A DNA stretch of 23,825 nucleotides from Mnemiopsis leidyi. Its lineage: Eukaryota; Ctenophora; Tentaculata; Lobata; Bolinopsidae. The DNA lies in assembly GCA_000226015.1 (NCBI GenBank), contig JH153308.1, positions 136,266 through 160,090 on the forward strand. Direction: 5' to 3'. The position numbers were made by a program, and so were the translations under genes. Below the pieces are notes generated by a model. It did not search any database and had not been told where the DNA came from. It saw nothing but the letters and a program-made list of their open reading frames with translations. Of the stretch, positions 17,873 to 23,825 are shown piece after piece; positions within the stretch are counted from its first letter, which is position 1; each line of letters begins with the position of its first letter.

Positions 17873-18623
17873 TTGTTGCTAGGTGTGGAGTGTAGTTACT
17901 AAGTGTGGTGTGTTGTTGTTGCTTAGTGTGGCGTGTTATTGCTAGGTGTGGTGTGTTGTTATTGCTAAGTGTGTGGTGTGTTGTAAGTGTGGTGTGTTGT
18001 TGCTAAGTGTGGTGTGTTGTTCCTAAGTGTGGAGTGTTGTTGTTGCTAAGTGTGTTGTTATTGCTAAGTGTGGTGTGTTGTAATTGCTTAGTTTGGTGTT
18101 TTGTTATTGCTTAGTTTGGTATGTTTTTGCTAAGTGTGTTGTTGCTAAGTGAGGTGTGTTGTTGTTGCTAAGTGTGGTGTGTTGTTGCTAAGTGAGGTGT
18201 GTTGTTGTTGCTAAGTGTGGTGTGTTGTTATTGCTAAGTGTGGTGTTTGTTGTTGCTAAGTGTGGTGTGTTGTTGTTGCTAAGTGTAGTGGGTTGTTGTT
18301 GCTAAGTGTGGTGTGTTGTTGTTGCTAAGTGTGGTGTGTTGTTATTACTAAGTGTGGTGTGTTGTTGTTGCTAAGTGTGGTGTGTTATTGTAGCTAAGTG
18401 TGGTGTTATTACTAAGTGTGGTGTGCTGTTGTTGCTAAGTGTGGTGTGTTGTTATTACTAAGTGAGGTGTGTTGTTGTTGCTAAGTGTGGTGTGTTGTTG
18501 TAGCTAAGTGTGGTGTGTTGTTATTACTAAGTGTGAAGTGTTGTTGTTGCTAAGTGTAGTGTGTTGTTGTAGCTAAGTGTGGTGTGTTGTTGTTGCTTAG
18601 TATGGTGTGTCGTCGCTAGTGTG
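17873..18623. repeat. G/T-rich minisatellite GCTAAGTGTGGTGTGTTGTT
   Basis: About thirty units of roughly 17-26 bp built from GCTAAGTGTGGTGTG plus one to three TTG/TTA triplets, so unit length varies mainly by trinucleotides. The array begins 18 bp upstream of the calmodulin-like start codon and so occupies its presumed 5' UTR or promoter. No four-run G pattern of a G-quadruplex. Confidence 0.95.
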
Positions 18624-19699
18624 TATTATATATTTATATATGTATATAATCATAATTATATATGTCAACTATGTCAAATTAGTATCGAATTTGCAGAATT
18701 GCAGGAGATTAAAACTTAGTTAGATAAAAACGTGGAACTAATAAACTGAAAACCTCAAGCAACACTAAAACAGTTGATAAAACAGCTTATTTCTACTGAA
18801 GAAGAGAATTAAGAAAATACAGTCGGTACAACATCTCTCTAGTCTAAAAAACAAAGAACAACTGCAGGCCTCGTCACACAAAATGTAAGATAATGACCTA
18901 AATAAATAAGCCGGTGAAATGTCAGAGTTCTCAATTCTCTATCGCGCCCTAATGACTGCTGACATGACTATCATTAAAATCTTTTCTTCTTCGTGTGGTA
19001 ATGTGGTGAGATACACAAGCGTACCATCCAACAGTTGCTCTTCTTCTACTCCGGATTTAACCTTACCATGATGTTCTCGCAAAACGTTGCGGTTTTTTGT
19101 CCGTACCAAAGAGGAGTGAAACTAATTCGAGCATTCTAAATAATATTGGATAACAAAAAAGGTTTGCAGATCTAACCACACATAAGAATATTGAAGGCAG
19201 AAGAGCAGACCAATCTTGGTAATCAGTATTACCAGGATCAAGGAGTACATGTGCTGGGACGAGGGAGCTGCGGAGATCTTTAGCTTTAAAAATCAAAGTA
19301 CGATATGAGACGGCTCATCAATTATAGCAGTATAATAAGACACAGGAGGTACACCGGTAATTTCAATGTACAATCTTGTATAGCTGGTAATGAGCCTGAC
19401 CCGCTTAGTACAAAGCAGCATGCTAGAATCTCCTTAGAACGGCTATTAATTAACTAGGCAGTCAAGATCGTGCCTATTCTAAATTTTAACAATTCAAATT
19501 GAACGTTCAATGTGGCTATATCTAGGTAAGTCTAAAGAAATAACTGAGGATTCAAGGACGCTACTTTTGGATTTAACAACGATCTATATCTCATAATTGT
19601 CGATAGCAGCAAGTGCTACATATATACGAAGAGCTATTGTAACTCTGTGCGTAAAGACGTATATACTCAGTAGGTTACAACACTTTAAAGTGTGAGATG
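18624..19699. other. Non-coding region with one weak exon candidate
   Basis: Starts with an AT microsatellite-like patch (18626-18662). On the - strand about 19285-19067 is open (SLVPAHVLLDPGNTDYQDW, ending before a good donor TG/GTAAGG at 19066-19061), which might be an exon of an unseen gene; no family recognised and its phase does not match the calmodulin-like gene. A 12-bp palindrome CACTTTAAAGTG lies at 19681-19692. Confidence 0.35.
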
Positions 19700-19897
19700 G
19701 GCAACTGCGGCAGAGCGGCAAACTGCGGCAGAGCGGCAAACTGCGGCAGAGCGGCAAACTGTGGCAGAGCGGCAAACTGCGGCAGAGCGGCAAACTGCGG
19801 CAGAGCGGCAAACTGCGGCAGAGAGGCAAACTGCGGCAGAGCGGCAAACTGCAGCAAAATGTGACAAAGCGGCAAAATGTGACAGAGCGGCAGAGCG
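19700..19897. repeat. 18-bp minisatellite GCGGCAGAGCGGCAAACT
   Basis: About eleven units, eight nearly identical and the last ones degenerate (AAAATGTGACA). GC-rich against AT-rich flanks. Eighteen being a multiple of three, several frames on both strands stay open with a six-residue period; they are repeat artefacts. Confidence 0.95.
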
Positions 19898-20262
19898 TCC
19901 GTACAACTCTGATTTAGTTCTTACTAGTCGTGATATTAGCTGCACACAGGTGTTATCATTGTCATAGACGGTCCAGATCAGGCTGTAATTATGCAATCTG
20001 GCGAGTCAGGGTAAGGCCACAAGATCAGACTAGATTAATTCACCAGGACACAGTCACCACTCACCAGAACGACATTCACCAGGACGATCACAGTTTCTGA
20101 CAGTGCTGCGCCAAACAAACCTAAGATGAGACAAAAAACTGAATTAGATTATTTCAAACCTTAAAAACGGTTATTTGGGTACGGCCCCGTTGACACTGCC
20201 ACATACAACGATAATTGCTGCAACTCAGTACTCAGTGCTCATCCATATTCCATAGATATAAA

Positions 20263-20562
20263 ATGAGGAGAGTCATTATGGGCGAACTAGGACCTATTAC
20301 TATGGGTCTCTATAAGTATAGGCTACTTGCAGATGTAATAAAGTGGTTCATAGCTGAAAGATCCCAGTTGAGGGCAATTTGTTTTAAGACGGTGCAACAG
20401 CTGTACGAAGCTAAATCAGTAATAGTAATACTGCCACGACACACTGACTTAGCGATGAAGGCGATTGTCATTAGCCAGATTTATAGACTATCAGTATCAT
20501 CAGTGATAATGGGACCCGGCTCTGACTTTGTCGCGGAGCAACGCAACGTCTCTGCAACTTGA
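20263..20562 (+). other. Unrecognised ORF, 99 codons
   Basis: From the ATG at 20263 (MRRVIMGELGPITMGLYKYR) to TGA at 20560. No motif, signal peptide or membrane segment I recognise, and no splice or promoter context. GC content is somewhat above the flanks. Could be chance. Confidence 0.15.
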
Positions 20563-21235
20563 ACGTTTAGAGTTTACCACGGAGCACATGTAACGTTTAC
20601 TACAGGTACGATTTGAAGTAGATTAATGGTATCTCTGGGGCCCGATGTAGGCTGTTGTACATAGCATATGGGCACCTGATTCTTGTGCTATAAGATTAGA
20701 ATCACGCTGGTAGTAGAGCTGAACTGTCGAGTGAAAGCAAACCAAATATAATGCTGATCGAGCAGTAGTTATACTGCGATTAATGATGAACTAGTTATTA
20801 TTACCAAGGGTAACGCAAGTCGTCCAACTTGATTAATTGACAATTTCACCGCTCAGATTGGATTGTTTCAAAGTCTTCTAGATTAACTTTAGTTAACCTA
20901 TCACAAAATATGTAACGCAAAAGTGGACCGAGAATTTAATTTTGCTGTCCAACGACTTAACAAAGAGAAAAAAATTACGTCACGTTGTTAAGAATAGTAA
21001 GCTGAAAACAAGGAACTCATAACACAAAAGTGTCAGTGTAAAACATGACATGTTTATTGTTTCCATGGCAACAAACACTGTAGAATAGCGGAACAAAAAC
21101 TTCACATCCAACTACTGTGTTTAACAGACAAACAATGTCACAGCATATGTTATTGTACAATCTTCATACTACATGATACAGCATTAATCTCACGCAAGCC
21201 TTGATCGCATGGTTGTTATTCATCAAATGATAACC

Positions 21236-21278
21236 TTGAAGATATTATCCCCCTCAATGAAGATATTATCCCCCTCAA
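21236..21278. repeat. Short tandem duplication
   Basis: TGAAGATATTATCCCCCTCA occurs twice in direct tandem. Too short to classify. Confidence 0.85.
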
Positions 21279-21306
21279 GCAGCACTAAACTTTCACAGAT
21301 ACCATG

Positions 21307-21660
21307 TCACCATGATCCAATTAACCGGTTATCCAACTTGTCTTTGACTGTTTGAACTTTGATTACCGGTATTTCTATGGCTGAAACAAAGTCTGCCACA
21401 GTGGAAGTTAGAAGTAACAAATGATATACCAAAAAAGAAAAGTTCATGAAAGATTGAAAGTATGAGCATGCAATGATCGAGAGATAAACGTCCAGCAAGC
21501 ACGAAATATCATCCTGTGGAATGTGGGCTGGCACGTGTCTCACGAGCCCAATCATGAAGTAGTCTTCCCCGGTAATAGCCCGTAAACGCAAGGTAAATAG
21601 TACAAAACATCGTAATGGCCAGATCGGAGGTATATATCGCTTCACCAATCGTTATCATGA
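21307..21660 (-). other. Candidate coding stretch with hydrophobic segments, unrecognised
   Basis: From the first ATG at about 21555 one frame runs 83 codons to the stop at 21307, with hydrophobic segments (DVYLSIIACSYF, FLVYHLLLLTSTVADF). Just upstream another frame starts at an ATG at 21660 (MITIGEAIYTSDLAITMFCT) and is also membrane-like. The two could be parts of one membrane protein separated by a small intron or a frameshift, but no family is recognised and no clear splice pair was found. Confidence 0.2.
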
Positions 21661-23825
21661 CAGAAGAAGGACTGATTCGTAATGGTTTTACTTTTCAGAG
21701 ACTTTAAGTGTTTTAGACATGTGATTATGGAGAGGGTAAGGGCTAATTACAGTGGATAAAGTTCGCACTTCAACTACTGTGGAGTGGCTACTAGCGAGGT
21801 TAGAAATCATCGTAAAGGTGAATTTATTTGAAAAGTTGAGGAAAAAAAGGACGATAAGGTCTAAATTATCTAATATCACTGTTGTTACAGATCTTCTCTG
21901 GTCAATATAACGATAAAATTACGAATCACATCCTCCTATTCATTATCAAATATCGATGACTCTTCTCATTCGACATATGCGCTCACTGTCACTGAACTCG
22001 TACAGCAATCTTTGACTGCACTTAAGACTTAAGACAAAAGAGAAAAATGGCAAGACGAATCTTTGCCCAAGATAAGGAGGCGTGCTTTATATTCAAATCA
22101 TTGATCGCTAAACAATGAGCATAAACAGCTGAAGATAGAAAGAACACAATATAGCACCTCATTTGACATGTACAATTAAGTCAGCTGTACAACACTGTAC
22201 ATACCCTTAACGTTACAATATAATAGACACATTGTACAATACCACAACTTAAGCCAAACACAAGTGCAACAACTCTTAATAGCTATTACGTGGTTGTAAC
22301 GGAAATTTAAAGTGCTGCTGTAGACTTAAAGTGGGTCGAAGCAGCAGTTAAACGCTCCAGTTTATCGCGGAGAAGGCTAAGTCATGGGAACGTGTAGAAG
22401 ATAACAGTGCTGAGCGGAAGTTCGAGCCAGAACAAAACATAGGCGGTGAACAATAGGTGTTTTGTTTACCTCTCAGAACAATAGTGCGAAGTAGAGCTGC
22501 AGATTTCAAAGAGATCACCTAAATCCGACTAATGTGTAGAGGAAATTCCTAGAGGTGTGAAGAAAATCGGTGAAAAGCTGCCGTCATTGTCAAAGATATT
22601 TTAAGATTTGAGGTTTGATTCCTGCACCGATTGTAAGTATAATCTGCCAAACGTTAACATTATTGCAGGATCACTACAAGAGAGTTCCCTTGATGAGAGA
22701 TTGTTGTTCGGGAAACGGTATACTATCCACAAACGTGAAATGTTCAGAATAATCTTTCTTAATAAAGAGCGTGGCGTTATAGAGATTAACTTATGAAAAT
22801 ATGAGGTATTATGAGTGCAATATGGAACCTTGTACTTCTTGAGGTCTCTATATTTAGGTGTTCATGTACAAACAAACAATAAAATGATACACACGATAAC
22901 TTGCTCACATTAAAGTATAACTATAATGGACGTAGAGAACAGACAAAAACAGAAGAAACTGAGAACAAACTAAACAGTGAAAAACACGACTAGTTCCATG
23001 TTCTACAGTCCCTAAAGAGGAGGAGTTAAAATAGAGGGTCGTTAGTCAAGGATCTGTGGTCGTGTGAAGGGAGGGGTTTTCCGTGCGTGTGTAAGTGAGC
23101 AGGTGTGAAAGTTCTATTGGTCAGGAAGGATAAAGCTGTGCCAGAGAATAGACAGAGGAGGACACAAGGCTATGTCATATCCAGTTTACCAGCTTTGAAG
23201 AGACTAGTGTCTGAGGGATGTTGAGGGAGAAGGTACCAATGTAACAAAACTACGAGGTAGGGTGTGATGGTGTAACGCCGTTACAATTTGCTCTTGTTCA
23301 TAGGAGTTTAGCTGCAGTATTGTGTGACCCAACAATAAAGAGTAATGATCTTCTATACCAGCAGTCTAACCTCGCTCTATCAATAGATTGGTATAGATAC
23401 TTCAATAATGCGCTATAAATTGTCTTGCCAATTAAGCATCGCGGCTATTTTCATAAAAATGTTTTTTTAATCGGATAGTAGCGTAAGATGAAAGGAGCTC
23501 ACGGATCATATGCTTCTTATTGCAAACAATAATGATCATGTGTTTCATGCAGTAAAAACACCACGTCCAAACTCTTGACTCGATACTTGTGTCCTGTGTG
23601 CCCTGTACTGTGTACTGTGCACTGTATTCTACTAAAAAAGCTTAAGGTTACTGACTCATGGCGATAATGTGCCCGTAAAAATGAAACTAAAATCTTAACT
23701 TAAGAATCTGCAGCAATCTGTAATTCTTGTAATTCTTGTAATTCTAGAAATCAAATTTTGCTATAACTCCATAACACATCTCTTATTGATTTAACATAAC
23801 ACACTAATTTAACGACGAAGTAAGG
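21661..23825. other. Right end of the window, no gene recognised
   Basis: Open frames at 21688-21879 and 22608-22796 lack any support. A pyrimidine-rich - strand stretch at about 23010-23260 could be a promoter or UTR of something outside. A 10-bp triplication (TGTAATTCT) sits at about 23719-23745. Confidence 0.4.

Larger units (their letters stand above)
19898..21306. other. Non-coding region right of the 18-bp minisatellite
   Basis: Apart from the 99-codon ORF and a short tandem duplication at 21236-21278, nothing recognisable. Confidence 0.4.

Noticed and set aside
19063-19296. - strand open stretch as an upstream exon of the calmodulin-like gene
   Set aside because: It has a good donor, but its phase does not fit any acceptor near the calmodulin-like start; kept only as a weak exon candidate.
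19584-19996. Four overlapping ORFs on both strands with six-residue repeats
   Set aside because: They are translations of the 18-bp minisatellite.
22420-22440. TTCGAGCC resembling a tRNA T-loop
   Set aside because: No matching acceptor, D or anticodon stems around it.

Overview
The window is nuclear DNA from an invertebrate animal: AT-rich, with spliced genes bounded by GT-AG introns, several minisatellites, transposon remains and one 10-base assembly gap. The lineage cannot be fixed from the sequence; a cnidarian, other non-bilaterian or lophotrochozoan would all fit.

Two genes are secure, and they are convergent. On the + strand (8987-15006, three coding exons) lies an MITF/TFE-family bHLH-leucine-zipper transcription factor of 321 residues. 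It keeps the DNA-binding residues, the N-terminal family block (LDNPTPYHL) and the SCPAxL serine site, but its zipper is ten residues shorter than in vertebrate MITF. On the - strand (17855-16831, four coding exons) lies a 149-residue four-EF-hand calmodulin-like protein. They are separated by about 1.3 kb with no recognisable gene.

Layout. 1-589: frameshifted retrotransposon ORF1-like remnant with AT-hook and PHD-type finger (- strand). 606-1046: unrecognised ORF with a poly(A) signal. 1047-6700: mostly featureless, with a long hairpin near 1.8 kb and weak exon candidates at 2.3-3.0 kb. 6722-7045: 36-bp minisatellite carrying seven CACGTG E-boxes. 7526-7937: heptamer satellite of TGTTTAC (forkhead core). 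8.7-8.99 kb: presumed proximal promoter or 5' UTR of the TFE gene. Intron 1 (9095-11731): a perfect GTCACGTGAC palindrome, a 23-bp minisatellite, a complete 1040-bp non-autonomous hAT-type transposon, and a 29/31-bp minisatellite that runs into the exon 2 splice acceptor. Intron 2 (11868-14284): an unrecognised 118-codon ORF and an antisense decayed coding region. 16991-17137: palindromic MITE-like element inside a calmodulin-like intron, with one E-box in each arm. 17873-18623: G/T-rich minisatellite just upstream of the calmodulin-like start codon. 19700-19897: 18-bp minisatellite. The rest of the right-hand 4 kb holds only unrecognised ORFs.

The main theme is an MITF/TFE gene surrounded by sequences its own family could bind: E-box array upstream, perfect CLEAR palindrome in intron 1, E-box-bearing palindrome in the neighbouring gene. 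A forkhead-motif array lies between the E-box array and the promoter. Autoregulation and co-regulation are inferences from motifs, not demonstrated.
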